64,000 nt of DNA, from the NCBI RefSeq assembly GCF_009602435.1, contig NZ_VZDQ01000002.1, positions 1-64,000 of the forward strand, in the 5' to 3' direction. Source of the stretch: Sediminibacillus terrae (lineage in GTDB: Bacteria; Bacillota; Bacilli; Bacillales; Amphibacillaceae). Numbering within the stretch: position 1 is the first letter of the stretch; the number at the start of each line of letters is the position of its first letter. The position numbers and the translations under genes were made by a program. Below are positions 28,697 through 37,999 of the stretch, in pieces. The notes below the pieces were generated by a model that was not told the DNA's origin, did not search any database, and saw only the letters and a program-made list of their open reading frames with translations.

Positions 28697-29554
28697 TCAA
28701 GAAGCCGGGTGATGTTTTTTTGCCGACTTAATTGTATTATGTAATAACATCGTGATCGTCATCGGACCTACCCCTCTAGGGACCGGTGTTATAAAGGATG
28801 CTTTTTCCGCTGCTCCCTCAAAGTCGACGTCTCCCGTCAGTTTGCCGTTTTCCATCCGGTTCACTCCGACATCGATGACCACTGCTCCAGGCTTAATATC
28901 TTCCGCTTTGATGAAATGTTGTTTCCCAACCGCCACTACCAGAATATCAGCCTCTCTGGTGAACTTTTTCATGTTCTCTGTCCGCGAATGGCAGTATGTC
29001 ACCGTAGCATGTTCATTCAACAGCAATTGACCGACCGGCTTTCCTACAATATTACTCCGCCCTACAACAACAGCATGTTTTCCAGCGATTTCTATGTTTT
29101 TTGACTTCAGCATGGTCAGGATACCGAAAGGGGTGCACGGATAGAACGTATCTTCTCCAGTAAGCATCCGCCCGATGTTAACCGGATGGAATCCATCGAC
29201 ATCTTTTTCCGGACTGATTGCTTCGATTACTGCTTGTTCTTCAATATGATCCGGAAGCGGTAGTTGGACAAGAATGCCATGTATATTGTCATCTGTGTTC
29301 AAATCGTCTATCAGATTGAGCAATTCCTGCTGAGAAGTTGTATCCGGTAATTTGATGAGGTTGGAATGGACGCCGACCTCGTCAGATGCTTTTTGTTTCC
29401 CTTTCACATAGGATTGGGAGGCCGGATCATCTCCTATCAGGACGACTGTCAGACCAGGTACAATCCCTTTTTTAGCAAGTTCCTTTACCTCTTCTTTCAT
29501 CTCCAGTCGCAAATCTGCTGCCAAATCTTTTCCGTAAATAATTTCGGCTCCCAT
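28697..29554 (-). CDS. folD: Methylenetetrahydrofolate dehydrogenase/cyclohydrolase
   Basis: The 285-residue bifunctional enzyme interconverts 5,10-methylene-, methenyl- and 10-formyl-tetrahydrofolate. The catalytic lysine lies in SYVKGKQKASDEVG. The NADP-binding domain shows AVVVGRSNIVGKPVGQLLL and the C-terminal signature PVPRGVGPMTITMLL. The ATG follows GGGGGAGAG, 12 nt from the nusB stop. Confidence 0.97.
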   Translation of the reverse strand: MGAEIIYGKDLAADLRLEMKEEVKELAKKGIVPGLTVVLIGDDPASQSYVKGKQKASDEVGVHSNLIKLPDTTSQQELLNLIDDLNTDDNIHGILVQLPLPDHIEEQAVIEAISPEKDVDGFHPVNIGRMLTGEDTFYPCTPFGILTMLKSKNIEIAGKHAVVVGRSNIVGKPVGQLLLNEHATVTYCHSRTENMKKFTREADILVVAVGKQHFIKAEDIKPGAVVIDVGVNRMENGKLTGDVDFEGAAEKASFITPVPRGVGPMTITMLLHNTIKSAKKHHPAS

Positions 29555-29566
29555 ATTACTCTCCCC

Positions 29567-29947
29567 CTATTTTATCATCTTGGATAGAACGCCATTGATG
29601 AACCTTCCCGATTTTTCATCACCATAACTGTTGGCCAGTTCTATCGCTTCATTTATCGCTACGCTGCTTGGCACATCCTCTTTATAGGACAACTCATATG
29701 CAGCAATTCTCAACAACGTCCTTTCTACAGAAGCAAGTCTGTTGAACGTCCAGTTTTCCAAATTTTCATCGATTTTTTTATCGATTTCTTGTTTATGTTC
29801 AATCACCCCATATACAAGGTCTGTCAAAAAAGCATCATCCACCGGGCCATCCATCACATGCTCGATTGCCTCCTTCGGTGGTATGTCGTTGACATCCATC
29901 TGAAAAAGGATTTGGAAAGATTTTTCACGTGCTGTTCGTCTTTTCAT
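29567..29947 (-). CDS. nusB: Transcription antitermination factor NusB
   Basis: This 126-residue all-helical RNA-binding protein joins NusE (S10) at boxA to keep rRNA transcription processive. Conserved elements are the N-terminal RRTAREKSFQILFQMD, ERTLLRIAAYEL, and the C-terminal NEAIELANSYGDEKSGRFINGVL. The ATG follows AAAGGAG. It lies downstream of the terminator that closes the acc-yqhY unit. Confidence 0.97.
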   Translation of the reverse strand: MKRRTAREKSFQILFQMDVNDIPPKEAIEHVMDGPVDDAFLTDLVYGVIEHKQEIDKKIDENLENWTFNRLASVERTLLRIAAYELSYKEDVPSSVAINEAIELANSYGDEKSGRFINGVLSKMIK

Positions 29948-30135
29948 CGTTTTATTCTCCTTTGATTACCTGTTCAAAAAGACTGGCTCGTCCTGTTTCT
30001 TTTTGAACAGCTGTTCAAGCAATACCTGTTTCAAATGATAACATGTTACAGGATACAAAGCCATTTCCAGATAATTTTCACAGAAATCATCGAAAAATAC
30101 AAGCGTGCTTTCCTTTTTGCCAGGAAAAATCATAA

Positions 30136-30177
30136 AAACAAGGCCAGGAAGCAACTATTGCTCCCTTGGCCTTGTTT
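30136..30177 (-). terminator. Terminator of accB-accC-yqhY
   Basis: Long inverted repeat (AAACAAGGCCA and TTGGCCTTGTTT, inner bases also pairing) with TTTTT on the leftward side, just after the yqhY stop. Confidence 0.85.
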
Positions 30178-30183
30178 CACTGG

Positions 30184-30579
30184 TTAGATGGTTTCTTCTT
30201 CTGTTTCGTCCCGATCGATTTGGACACCGACAATATGGACATTTATTTCATCTATTTCAAGAGCAGTCATATTCCTCAGTGCCTGGCGGATATTGGTCTG
30301 GATTTTTTGGGCCACTTCCGGAATTCTTGAACCATAGTCCAATACGACAAATACATCTATCAGGACGCCTTTATCAGTAAGCTCGACTTTAATCCCTTTT
30401 CCGTGCGACTTTTTTCCGAACCGTTCTGCTACCCCGGATGCGAAATTACCGCGCATGGCGTAGACACCCTTGATCTCTGTGGTGGCAATCCCGGCAATAA
30501 CTTCGATTACTTCCGGCGCGATTTCCACTTTCCCCAGATCAGATCCTTCGCTAACATTCAATAAAGAGTTTTCGTCCAT
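30184..30579 (-). CDS. yqhY: Asp23/Gls24 family protein YqhY
   Basis: This 131-residue cytosolic protein of the alkaline-shock family is encoded with acetyl-CoA carboxylase and thought to modulate its activity. The Asp23 core is clear: GKVEIAPEVIEVIAGIATTEIKGVYAMRGN, read here as two adjoining blocks, then VELTDKGVLIDVFVVLDYG. The start ATG at 30579 has GGAG eight nt upstream; a GTG three codons earlier overlaps that site. It lies 21 nt after accC. Confidence 0.93.
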   Translation of the reverse strand: MDENSLLNVSEGSDLGKVEIAPEVIEVIAGIATTEIKGVYAMRGNFASGVAERFGKKSHGKGIKVELTDKGVLIDVFVVLDYGSRIPEVAQKIQTNIRQALRNMTALEIDEINVHIVGVQIDRDETEEETI

Positions 30580-30600
30580 TCCGTTCACTCCTTTTTTATG

Positions 30601-31956
30601 CTATTCATCTTCCATTATAGTATATTTCTCCAGAAACTTCGTATTAAAATCTCCGTCAATAAACTGTGGATGATCCATCATCCTACTATGGAAGGGAATA
30701 GTTGTGTGGATGCCTTCAATAACAAATTCGTCCAATGCCCGTCTCATTCTGTTGATTGCTTCCTGCCGGTCTGCTCCGTGAACAATCAGCTTGGCAATCA
30801 TGGAGTCATAGTAAGGAGGAATACTATAACCGGGATAAGCACCGGAATCGACCCTGACACCCAAACCTCCCGGCGCGAGGTACATATCGATTTTGCCTGG
30901 AGAAGGCATAAATTGCTTAAACGGATTTTCGGCATTTATTCTGCACTCAATCGACCAGCCTTCAAACTCGATATCTTCCTGTGTTACCGATAATGGTTGA
31001 TTGTTGGCGATATTGATTTGTTCCTTGATCAAATCGATTCCGCTTACCATTTCGGTTACCGGATGTTCTACTTGAATACGAGTATTCATTTCCATAAAAT
31101 AGAATTTTTCTTCTTTTTTATCGAAAATAAACTCGATCGTACCGGCTCCTGAATAATCAACCGCCAATGCAGCTTTGACTGCTGCGTCGCCCATTTTTTT
31201 TCTGATTTCCGGTGTTACTGCCGGTGATGGTGACTCTTCAATCAGTTTTTGCAGACGACGCTGAATGGTGCAATCACGCTCGCCGACATGGACTGCATTC
31301 CCATGATTGTCCGCCAAAACTTGAATTTCCACATGACGGAAGTCTTCAATGTATTTTTCCAGATAGACACCGGGATTGCCGAAAGCAGTTTCTGCTTCCT
31401 TCTGGGTTACCCGGATACCTTTGACTAATTCTTCTTCCGTTTTCGCAACGCGTATTCCTTTTCCGCCGCCACCGGCTGTTGCTTTTATGATTACCGGATA
31501 ACCTATTTCTTTGGCTACACGACGTCCTTCTTCTTCGTCGGCGATAATTCCTTCTGAACCAGGGACTATCGGAACCCCGGCAGCTTTCATCGTCTCCCGG
31601 GCGACATCTTTTGTGCCCATCTTTTGAATAGCATAAGCACTCGGACCGATGAACGTAATATTGCATGCCTTGCAAATTTCAGCGAAATCAGCATTCTCTG
31701 ATAAAAAGCCATAGCCTGGATGAATAGCATCCACTTCGGTTAGTGTGGCTACACTCATGATGTTTGTGAAATTTAAATAGCTGTCCTTGCTGAGTATAGG
31801 ACCGATACAGTATGCTTCATCCGCGAGCTGGACATGAAGTGACTCTTTGTCACCTTCCGAATAAACCGCAACTGTTTCAATCCCCAGTTCTTTACATGCG
31901 CGAATGACTCGAACAGCAATTTCGCCTCTGTTCGCAATCAATATTTTCTTAATCAC
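30601..31956 (-). CDS. accC: Acetyl-CoA carboxylase, biotin carboxylase subunit
   Basis: This 451-residue enzyme carboxylates biotin on AccB, using ATP and bicarbonate, the first step in fatty acid synthesis. It has an N-terminal [19 protein letters not shown], an ATP-grasp glycine-rich loop [13 protein letters not shown], and active-site residues in [16 protein letters not shown]. The start is GTG with AGGGG eight nt upstream. It follows accB by 15 nt. Confidence 0.97.
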   Translation of the reverse strand: MIKKILIANRGEIAVRVIRACKELGIETVAVYSEGDKESLHVQLADEAYCIGPILSKDSYLNFTNIMSVATLTEVDAIHPGYGFLSENADFAEICKACNITFIGPSAYAIQKMGTKDVARETMKAAGVPIVPGSEGIIADEEEGRRVAKEIGYPVIIKATAGGGGKGIRVAKTEEELVKGIRVTQKEAETAFGNPGVYLEKYIEDFRHVEIQVLADNHGNAVHVGERDCTIQRRLQKLIEESPSPAVTPEIRKKMGDAAVKAALAVDYSGAGTIEFIFDKKEEKFYFMEMNTRIQVEHPVTEMVSGIDLIKEQINIANNQPLSVTQEDIEFEGWSIECRINAENPFKQFMPSPGKIDMYLAPGGLGVRVDSGAYPGYSIPPYYDSMIAKLIVHGADRQEAINRMRRALDEFVIEGIHTTIPFHSRMMDHPQFIDGDFNTKFLEKYTIMEDE

Positions 31957-31971
31957 ATTGTCATCCCCTTA

Positions 31972-32475
31972 CTATGCCTTGACTCTGAATAATGGTTGTC
32001 CATATTCGACTAGTTCTCCATCTTCAACGAGAATCTCGACGATTTCACCAGATACATCTGCTTCAATTTCATTGAAAAGCTTCATCGCTTCAACGATACA
32101 GACGACGGTATCCTTATCTACTTTATCGCCTTTTTTCACAAATGCATCGCTTTCCGGTTCGGGTGAACTATAAAAGGTACCGACCATAGGCGAAACGATT
32201 TCGTGATCAAAATCTCCAGCATTTTGTTCTTTCGGCTGGGCTGGTTCCGGTTCTTCCTTCACTTGCTCCTGAGATTGGGCAGGAGCGGGTGAAGCTGCAG
32301 GAGCCGCTGTTTCCTGGCGGACAACTGGTTCGCTTACGACGGTCCTTTCCTGGATTACTTCTCCCGTTTGTTTTTTCATGGAGACTTTCGTCCCATTTGA
32401 TTCATAGTCGAATTCATCAATGGAAGATTCATCGATCAACTTAATTAATTCTCTGATTTCCTGTACTTTTAACAT
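31972..32475 (-). CDS. accB: Acetyl-CoA carboxylase, biotin carboxyl carrier protein
   Basis: The 167-residue protein carries biotin on the lysine of VEAMKLFNEIEAD near the C-terminus (about residue 132). A Pro/Ala/Glu-rich flexible linker (about 55-90) joins the N-terminal helix to the biotinyl domain. The ATG at 32475 is favoured over an in-frame GTG four codons upstream because AAAGGGG lies at usable distance from either, and MLKVQEIRELI matches the family start. First gene of the acc unit. Confidence 0.95.
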   Translation of the reverse strand: MLKVQEIRELIKLIDESSIDEFDYESNGTKVSMKKQTGEVIQERTVVSEPVVRQETAAPAASPAPAQSQEQVKEEPEPAQPKEQNAGDFDHEIVSPMVGTFYSSPEPESDAFVKKGDKVDKDTVVCIVEAMKLFNEIEADVSGEIVEILVEDGELVEYGQPLFRVKA

Positions 32476-32667
32476 AAAGTGGGGCACCCCTTTTTATCAC
32501 AATTTAACAACAGGTACTAATAACTCCTCTTAATATTTTACGAAAACGAGAGAAAAACTTCAACTCTTCCGCCATAAGTTAGTAAGAGCAGACATATTCA
32601 TTATATCTTGTTTGTACACCGCTTGTCTTCTTTTGCATTATAACAGTGCTTACAGCATGAGAGAAGA

Positions 32668-32709
32668 AAAAAACCGACTAACCCAGGAATGGTTTCCGGG
32701 AAAATCGGT
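32668..32709 (-). terminator. Terminator of the spoIIIA operon
   Basis: Interrupted stem (ACCGA/TCGGT with an inner CCCGG/CCTGGG pair), then T7 on the leftward side, 30 nt after spoIIIAH. Confidence 0.65.
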
Positions 32710-32739
32710 CGAGGCTGGACATATTTAACTTGTCCGGTG

Positions 32740-33309
32740 CTAGCTCGCAGGTTGGAACTTCACTTCAATCGTCACTTCACCAAATTCGTCTTTCACCATT
32801 TGAATGATATTGTTCGCTTCCGTTTTGGACAATTCTTCCGCTTTGACGGTTACCACCACTTCGTTATCTTCAGACCGGACAAGCACGTCTTCATACTGAT
32901 TTTCCGCCATAATGGTTTCTTCGATGATCGATTCTTTTTTTGCCGCTTCCTCAATTTGCTGCATTTCTTCATAGGCGGCATTGATTTCTTCCGTAGAAGC
33001 GGTACTTGATGCAACCGTCTCTTCTAATTCTTCTTTCTTTGCACTTCGATCATCTTGGATTTGCATTCTTATGGAGGTAAACAGCTCATCGGTGGAAGAT
33101 TCAGAAACAACAGAATCCCCTTCCTCCAGTAATTCTTCATCCTCCCCTTCCACCACTTGGGAACCGTCTCCCGATGTAGCCTGATCTTCTGAATTTGCAT
33201 TGTTTAAAAAGGCCAGTTCCTCGCTATTTGGAGAACTCATATAATATACACTCAGTACAATCATTAAACTTAACATTGTCAATAACCAAACGGTTTGCTT
33301 TTTCAGCAT
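32740..33309 (-). CDS. spoIIIAH: Stage III sporulation protein AH
   Basis: The mother-cell protein's extracytoplasmic domain binds forespore SpoIIQ, forming the A-Q channel that feeds the forespore. It has 189 residues with one N-terminal membrane helix (about 5-25) and a Glu/Ser-rich linker, then the ring-building motif-like C-terminal domain (VLVRSEDNEVVVTVKAEELS, about 145-164). It is the final gene of the spoIIIA operon. The ATG follows AAGGAGG. Confidence 0.95.
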   Translation of the reverse strand: MLKKQTVWLLTMLSLMIVLSVYYMSSPNSEELAFLNNANSEDQATSGDGSQVVEGEDEELLEEGDSVVSESSTDELFTSIRMQIQDDRSAKKEELEETVASSTASTEEINAAYEEMQQIEEAAKKESIIEETIMAENQYEDVLVRSEDNEVVVTVKAEELSKTEANNIIQMVKDEFGEVTIEVKFQPAS

Positions 33310-33324
33310 GTAAATTCCTCCTTA

Positions 33325-33975
33325 TTAATTTTTAGGCATGACCGAAATCCGGTGTGTCGGGACATCCAATACTCTGGATACTGCTTCGACTACCCATTGC
33401 TTAACCTGCATATGGTCTACTCCTTTGGCTACTACAAGGACCCCCCTTACATCTGGCTTTTTTGTATGGACAAGAAGCGGAACTTCTTTATCACCTTGTC
33501 TGACAAGTACTACTTCCTGCTCCCTTGTAGAATCTTCAAGGGTGCGCTCTCCACCGTTCTGATCGGTTTCGTCCGTTGTCTGTGTTCCGATGATCAAGTT
33601 TTTTTCGTAAACCTTTTGCTTGGTCGAATCTAAGTTCACCATTGCTTCGACGTCGGAAACGCCTTGGATTTTTTCTAGTAATGCCGTCAGTTCACTTTCA
33701 TAAGTTCCTTCCAGATCAGCTATCTCTTCGTCCTTCTCAGCTACGGCTTCTTCTTTTTTATTGAGGAAAGTTTCCTGATTTTCGTTATTGCTGTCAGGAG
33801 TGACAGATAGCATGTTATCCTCACTTTTTTCTCCAGGCGAGAATATGCCGCTGACCAAAATGAACAGCAGACCGACAAGTCCGACAATCAGCACATATGC
33901 AAGCTTTGTGGGCTTATTGTCGCCATCCTGCTTTAACTTCACGTGGGATAACAGTTTTTTCAGTGGGTTCTCCAT
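33325..33975 (-). CDS. spoIIIAG: Stage III sporulation protein AG
   Basis: This ring-forming channel protein of the mother-cell outer forespore membrane has 216 residues, one membrane helix (about 23-42: LAYVLIVGLVGLLFILVSGIF) preceded by the basic HVKLKQDGDNKPTK segment... and a C-terminal domain with VDSTKQ-like strands, VLVRQGDKEVPLLVHTKKPD and RGVLVVAKGVDHMQVKQ. The start at 33975 follows GGGGGAGGG. One base separates it from spoIIIAF. Confidence 0.95.
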   Translation of the reverse strand: MENPLKKLLSHVKLKQDGDNKPTKLAYVLIVGLVGLLFILVSGIFSPGEKSEDNMLSVTPDSNNENQETFLNKKEEAVAEKDEEIADLEGTYESELTALLEKIQGVSDVEAMVNLDSTKQKVYEKNLIIGTQTTDETDQNGGERTLEDSTREQEVVLVRQGDKEVPLLVHTKKPDVRGVLVVAKGVDHMQVKQWVVEAVSRVLDVPTHRISVMPKN

Positions 33976-33976
33976 T

Positions 33977-34588
33977 CTATCCCTCCCCCCAGTCAATGGT
34001 TATCGTTTGATCTTCCAATCCCCATGCTTCAAACAAAAAGGACTTGATTGGTTCTGAGTCAGGCATGTCCTCCTTTACTGGTTCTTCGCCGATATCTATG
34101 ACGACCTCTTCTACCTCGCCCTCCGGACCATCATTCATTTGATGTTTCCTCAAAACAACATGGACTCCTTTTAACGTCTCGAAGGAAAGGTCTTCACCTT
34201 CTTCAAATTGAAAGGAGATATCAGCAATTTCTACGTCATGCTTTTCTTTCAACCTCTCTTCCACTTCATTTTTCATTTGGACAGCCATTTCTTCTAAAAT
34301 ATATGCACGTTGAGAGGCTTGTATTTCTTTTTTCTTTAAATCAATCGAATTTTTCATGTCTTCCTCCCTGCTTTCCGTATCAAATGCAGCTGAAGCATTG
34401 GACATCATCGTTTCTATATCCATTTGAAAAAGCCGGAACAGCGGTTGTAAAAAGATCAATATCAACACAAGTCCGACTACTACCTTGATGTATTTTTTCA
34501 TGGAAGAATCCGGCATAAGAAGGTCGACAACCATCGCCAAAAGCAAAAACAAAATGATTTGAGTTACCCACTCCGTCAGTAAATTCAA
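33977..34588 (-). CDS. spoIIIAF: Stage III sporulation protein AF
   Basis: This membrane component of the SpoIIIA complex has 203 residues, two N-terminal helices (about 5-24 and 33-52) and a cytosolic ring-building-type domain (about 80-203). The motif TEWVTQIILFLLLAMVVDLL at the start is typical. Translation begins at TTG with GGAGGGGG upstream. It lies 16 nt after spoIIIAE. Confidence 0.94.
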   Translation of the reverse strand: MNLLTEWVTQIILFLLLAMVVDLLMPDSSMKKYIKVVVGLVLILIFLQPLFRLFQMDIETMMSNASAAFDTESREEDMKNSIDLKKKEIQASQRAYILEEMAVQMKNEVEERLKEKHDVEIADISFQFEEGEDLSFETLKGVHVVLRKHQMNDGPEGEVEEVVIDIGEEPVKEDMPDSEPIKSFLFEAWGLEDQTITIDWGEG

Positions 34589-34604
34589 ACAACCCCCTCC
34601 CCGC

Positions 34605-35795
34605 TCACCGCAGCATCACCGTCAAATTGCTTGAGGCAACGAGAATGACGATAGCCAGGAAGAACATAAAAGTGACAATCAACAGGGCAGCAAAAATATA
34701 AATAATATATTTGCTAATGCTATCCATACACTCGATCACCGGCCCATCTCCAATGGGTTGCAGGAGGGCTGAAGCAAGTTTATAAATCAAGGCAATCACA
34801 AAAATTTTCACTGCAGGGAACAGAGCGATTCCAAGCACCAGGATGACACCGACCAATCCGATAGTGTTCTTCAACAAAAGAGATGCACTCAATACGGTAT
34901 CCGCTGCATCAGTAAACATCCGTCCGACCACAGGAATAAAATTGCCGGTTACAAACTTAGCCGTTTTCAAAGCAATCCCATCTTGTACTGCAGTCGCTGC
35001 TCCCTGGACAGAGATAACTCCCAAGAAGGCTGTGAGGAACACCCCTAGCAGTCCTATGCCGATATTTTTCAGCAAATCGGCAAGCTGTGTTGCTTTATAA
35101 TGTTCATTCAACGTACTAACGATGGACAACAACGCCGATAAAAAGAAGAGTGGCAGAACGACGACAGAAATTAACAATACGCTGATATGGATAAGAAAGA
35201 CGACTGCCGGGTGAAAAAAAGAAACTGCAGCCATGCTGCCCAGAGAGGCCATCAAACCAAGCAACAAAGGGAGCAGTGCCACCATAAATCCGCTCATTAA
35301 TTCGATGGAATCCTTAGCATAGGATGCAGCTGAATGGAAACTGTTCAATGCCAGGACAATCAAGACTAAGTAAACAATGGCATACGCAATTTTACTTATA
35401 TTATTATTTTCAAATGAAGACTGAAGTGTTTGTAAAATCACACAAAATAATGTCAACAGTATCAACATGCCAAGTAGTTTGCCGTTGATGATCACTTCAT
35501 GGAACAAATATTGAAGAATCCCTTTCGCCCAATCTTTGATCGAAAGGGACTCCTGATTTTTGATAAAGTCCATAAAAGTGGATTTTTTTAAACCTGGCAG
35601 ATAACCGCCGTATTCATCGACTACATGGTTCCAGTATCCCTTTATTTCATCAAACGATATCGAATCGACTGTTTGTTCATTTAATTGCTCGAACTGGTTG
35701 GGTTCCTCGACAGCAGCCATGACAGAGGAAGGAAGGAGAATCGTTGTTGCGATCGCTGCGGCTAATAATACGAGGAATTTGATGAAATCGTGCAT
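34605..35795 (-). CDS. spoIIIAE: Stage III sporulation protein AE
   Basis: This polytopic membrane protein of the SpoIIIA-SpoIIQ apparatus has 396 residues from the ATG at 35795, which has GAGGAGG nearby; the frame extends further without a site. A cleavable-looking signal peptide (about 1-25, ending SSVMA) leads to an exposed segment with YLPGLKKSTFMDFIKNQ, then about seven hydrophobic helices and conserved loops such as NFIPVVGRMFTDAADTVL. Possibly a transporter-like channel core. Confidence 0.95.
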   Translation of the reverse strand: MHDFIKFLVLLAAAIATTILLPSSVMAAVEEPNQFEQLNEQTVDSISFDEIKGYWNHVVDEYGGYLPGLKKSTFMDFIKNQESLSIKDWAKGILQYLFHEVIINGKLLGMLILLTLFCVILQTLQSSFENNNISKIAYAIVYLVLIVLALNSFHSAASYAKDSIELMSGFMVALLPLLLGLMASLGSMAAVSFFHPAVVFLIHISVLLISVVVLPLFFLSALLSIVSTLNEHYKATQLADLLKNIGIGLLGVFLTAFLGVISVQGAATAVQDGIALKTAKFVTGNFIPVVGRMFTDAADTVLSASLLLKNTIGLVGVILVLGIALFPAVKIFVIALIYKLASALLQPIGDGPVIECMDSISKYIIYIFAALLIVTFMFFLAIVILVASSNLTVMLR

Positions 35796-35817
35796 CTGCT
35801 TCTTTCCTCCTCTCAGG

Positions 35818-36207
35818 TTAAACCGGCAAAAAACCAAGGATTGTTTCTATTACAGCGGTCAAAATCGGAACTGCCAATACCAGAATGAATATTTTTCCGG
35901 CCAATTCTATCTTTGCCGCAATAGATCCAAGCCCCGCGTCGCGTGTCAAATGGGCACCAAAATCCGCAATATAGGCAATACCGATTATTTTTAAAATCGT
36001 TTCTATATAGATACCATTTATATTCGCTTTTTGTCCTAGATTGTTTATCAGTGAAAAAATTTCTGCGATATACTGTATGACAGCGAGAAAAATGATAATC
36101 CCAGTAATAAGAATCAACAGGAATGCCATCGACGATTGCTGGTCTTTCAAGAGGATATATAATAAACTTGCCACGATACCCAAGCTGACAATGTGAAAGA
36201 TTTCCAT
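35818..36207 (-). CDS. spoIIIAD: Stage III sporulation protein AD
   Basis: The 129-residue membrane protein has four hydrophobic helices and the family segment IAYIADFGAHLTRDAGLGSIAAKIELAGK near residues 77-105. It is paired with SpoIIIAC and resembles it in fold. Start ATG at 36207, two nt after the spoIIIAC stop, so coupled translation is likely. Confidence 0.94.
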   Translation of the reverse strand: MEIFHIVSLGIVASLLYILLKDQQSSMAFLLILITGIIIFLAVIQYIAEIFSLINNLGQKANINGIYIETILKIIGIAYIADFGAHLTRDAGLGSIAAKIELAGKIFILVLAVPILTAVIETILGFLPV

Positions 36208-36209
36208 GG

Positions 36210-36416
36210 CTATCCCTGGAAAAGGAATACAGATTTTATTTGGTTGAACAAGTCAGCAATTTCATCGATAACGATGATCATCACGATGATAAATCCGACG
36301 ACCGTAGCGAAATGGGCTATATCTTCTTTCCCCATTTGCTTTAGAATCGTGTGAATCATGGCAACAATGATTCCAATACCTGCTATTTGAAATAGAACGG
36401 CGGCCTCACCTAGCAT
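36210..36416 (-). CDS. spoIIIAC: Stage III sporulation protein AC
   Basis: The 68-residue two-helix membrane protein carries the conserved IAGIGIIVAMIHTILKQMGKE and VVGFIIVMIIVIDEIADLF segments. The ATG follows AGGAG. It is 22 nt downstream of spoIIIAB. Length identical to B. subtilis SpoIIIAC. Confidence 0.95.
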   Translation of the reverse strand: MLGEAAVLFQIAGIGIIVAMIHTILKQMGKEDIAHFATVVGFIIVMIIVIDEIADLFNQIKSVFLFQG

Positions 36417-36438
36417 GTAAAGTTTACTCCTTTCTTGT

Positions 36439-36951
36439 CTATATCAAGAGTAGGACGACTAATAATCCTGTTAAAAAACCAAGACTTTTCACCATTTTGC
36501 TATACTTCAGCTGTTGATCCTGTGCTTCCTCCAGCTCTCTGTCCAGATGTGTCAGCGCTAATTGAATATGTTTTTGCTGTTGGGAGAAGTCATGCTGTCC
36601 CAGTGTCCTGCCAAATTGTTTCAAAATCTCCTTCTCGCTGTCTTTCAAAGCTGCATGCGGCCAAAACCGTTCAAGATTGTTTTTCCATATGTGATATAGA
36701 TCGGTAGTACTGCCATGCAAGTCTTCATGCACCGATTGAAAGAACAGCGACACTGGCTTCGGCAGTTGTTTTGCCAAGGTTGCACATGCTTCCCCCAATG
36801 GGGCCTGACTGTATAAAATTTCAGCCTCCAATATTTGAAGAGCACTTTTCAACTGACGGATTTGCAAAGGCCGATCGGTCAATTTTCTCGAAAATTCAAA
36901 TCCTGCCCACGTAGTTGCGCAAAGCAGTAGAATCGCTCCTATCCACTTCAT
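36439..36951 (-). CDS. spoIIIAB: Stage III sporulation protein AB
   Basis: This 170-residue protein has an N-terminal membrane helix (about 3-20), a GspF-like cytosolic four-helix domain with LQILEAEILYSQAPLGEA, and a C-terminal hydrophobic end (about 150-170). It probably couples the SpoIIIAA ATPase to the membrane channel, by analogy with type II secretion. Its first 56 nt overlap the 3' end of spoIIIAA. GAGGTG upstream of the ATG lies within spoIIIAA. Confidence 0.95.
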   Translation of the reverse strand: MKWIGAILLLCATTWAGFEFSRKLTDRPLQIRQLKSALQILEAEILYSQAPLGEACATLAKQLPKPVSLFFQSVHEDLHGSTTDLYHIWKNNLERFWPHAALKDSEKEILKQFGRTLGQHDFSQQQKHIQLALTHLDRELEEAQDQQLKYSKMVKSLGFLTGLLVVLLLI

Positions 36952-37873
36952 TTTGTCTGCACCTCTGTTTCCTCTCGATACGCTCTCCGTTTCCGTTTAA
37001 TATCCATTTCACTGTCCCGGGAGTCGCTTTTCTCTCTAACACAATGTATCGTTGAAAAGCGTTGCTTTCGAAAAGCGGCAGAAGAGAAGGGCGTTTTTTC
37101 AATTCATGCAGATAATCACCGTGAATGGAACAAATTACTTTCACCCCTGCATAAATCGCTTCCATCAAGGCTTGTACATCCTGTTTGCTGCCGATTTCAT
37201 CAACAAGCAAAACCTCTGGTGACATAGACCGGATCATCATCATCATACCGTCTGCCTTTGGACAAGCATCCATGATATCAGTTCGTGGTCCAAGGTCATG
37301 TTGTGGTATTCCATCTACACTGCCCCCGATTTCGGACCGTTCATCGATGACCGCCGCCTTCCTGCCTGCTGCTTGTCCCCAGCCTGATGATACCAACCTC
37401 ACGATATCTCTCAGCATCGTCGTCTTCCCGGTTTGCGGTGGGCCGATAATCAAGGTATTCAAGTAATTTTTCTCATATAGAAACGGAATGATCCTTTTCC
37501 CGCTTCCCTGTTTTTCTTTGGCAATCCGTATATTGAAAGAGGAAATATCCTTTATCGCTTTAACTGCGCCTTTTACTGTATTCACCTTGCCAGATAGACC
37601 GATTCGATGACCGCCTTCTATCGTGATGAACCCCTCGCGCAATTCATCCTCCAGGCGATAAAGGGAAAATTGACTAATCTGATTCAATAGAAAAATGCCA
37701 TCTTCCTTCATGGGTTTCAGCCCATCCACCCATTCACTACCATTGTCAAAAATAAGTTCAATCGGACGGGACAGCCTTATTCTTATTTCCTGAAGACTTG
37801 TCCATCTCTTGCCGACGATCCTGGCAAGGCCTGTCCTGGACGGTTCTGAAAACAACCGTAAAATTTCTTCCAT
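36896..37873 (-). CDS. spoIIIAA: Stage III sporulation protein AA, secretion ATPase-like
   Basis: This 325-residue AAA+-like ATPase is thought to energise the SpoIIIA channel. Walker A is IGPPQTGKTTMLRDIVRL (about 141-158), Walker B lies in PEVLLVDEIGSKQDVQAL, and DERSEIGG lies between. The C-terminus carries about 18 residues beyond the B. subtilis length (307) that run into spoIIIAB. First gene of the operon; ATG after GAGGG. A sigma-E-type promoter lies about 100 nt upstream. Confidence 0.95.
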   Translation of the reverse strand: MEEILRLFSEPSRTGLARIVGKRWTSLQEIRIRLSRPIELIFDNGSEWVDGLKPMKEDGIFLLNQISQFSLYRLEDELREGFITIEGGHRIGLSGKVNTVKGAVKAIKDISSFNIRIAKEKQGSGKRIIPFLYEKNYLNTLIIGPPQTGKTTMLRDIVRLVSSGWGQAAGRKAAVIDERSEIGGSVDGIPQHDLGPRTDIMDACPKADGMMMMIRSMSPEVLLVDEIGSKQDVQALMEAIYAGVKVICSIHGDYLHELKKRPSLLPLFESNAFQRYIVLERKATPGTVKWILNGNGERIERKQRCRQNEVDRSDSTALRNYVGRI

Positions 37874-37971
37874 GAAACCACCCTCGCTTTTTCAACACAC
37901 TTTGAGTTCATGGGAAGTGATGAAAACCGGGGTTTGCAACCCTTCGTATCACTTCTATAACCCCTACCAAC

Positions 37972-37999
37972 AATGTATGCTGAACACCTTCAAATATGA
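37972..37999 (-). promoter_or_regulatory. Sigma-E promoter of the spoIIIA operon
   Basis: Reading leftward, TCATATT (37993-37999) matches the sigma-E -35 consensus KMATATT and CATACATT (37972-37979) matches the -10 CATACAMT, with a 13-nt spacer. It lies 99 nt before the spoIIIAA start codon. The operon is mother-cell specific in B. subtilis, consistent with this. Confidence 0.75.

Noticed and set aside
29966-30154. 62-codon minus-strand frame between yqhY and nusB
   Set aside because: Its beginning lies in the yqhY terminator, the inner ATG at 30133 has no ribosome binding site and I see no family resemblance.
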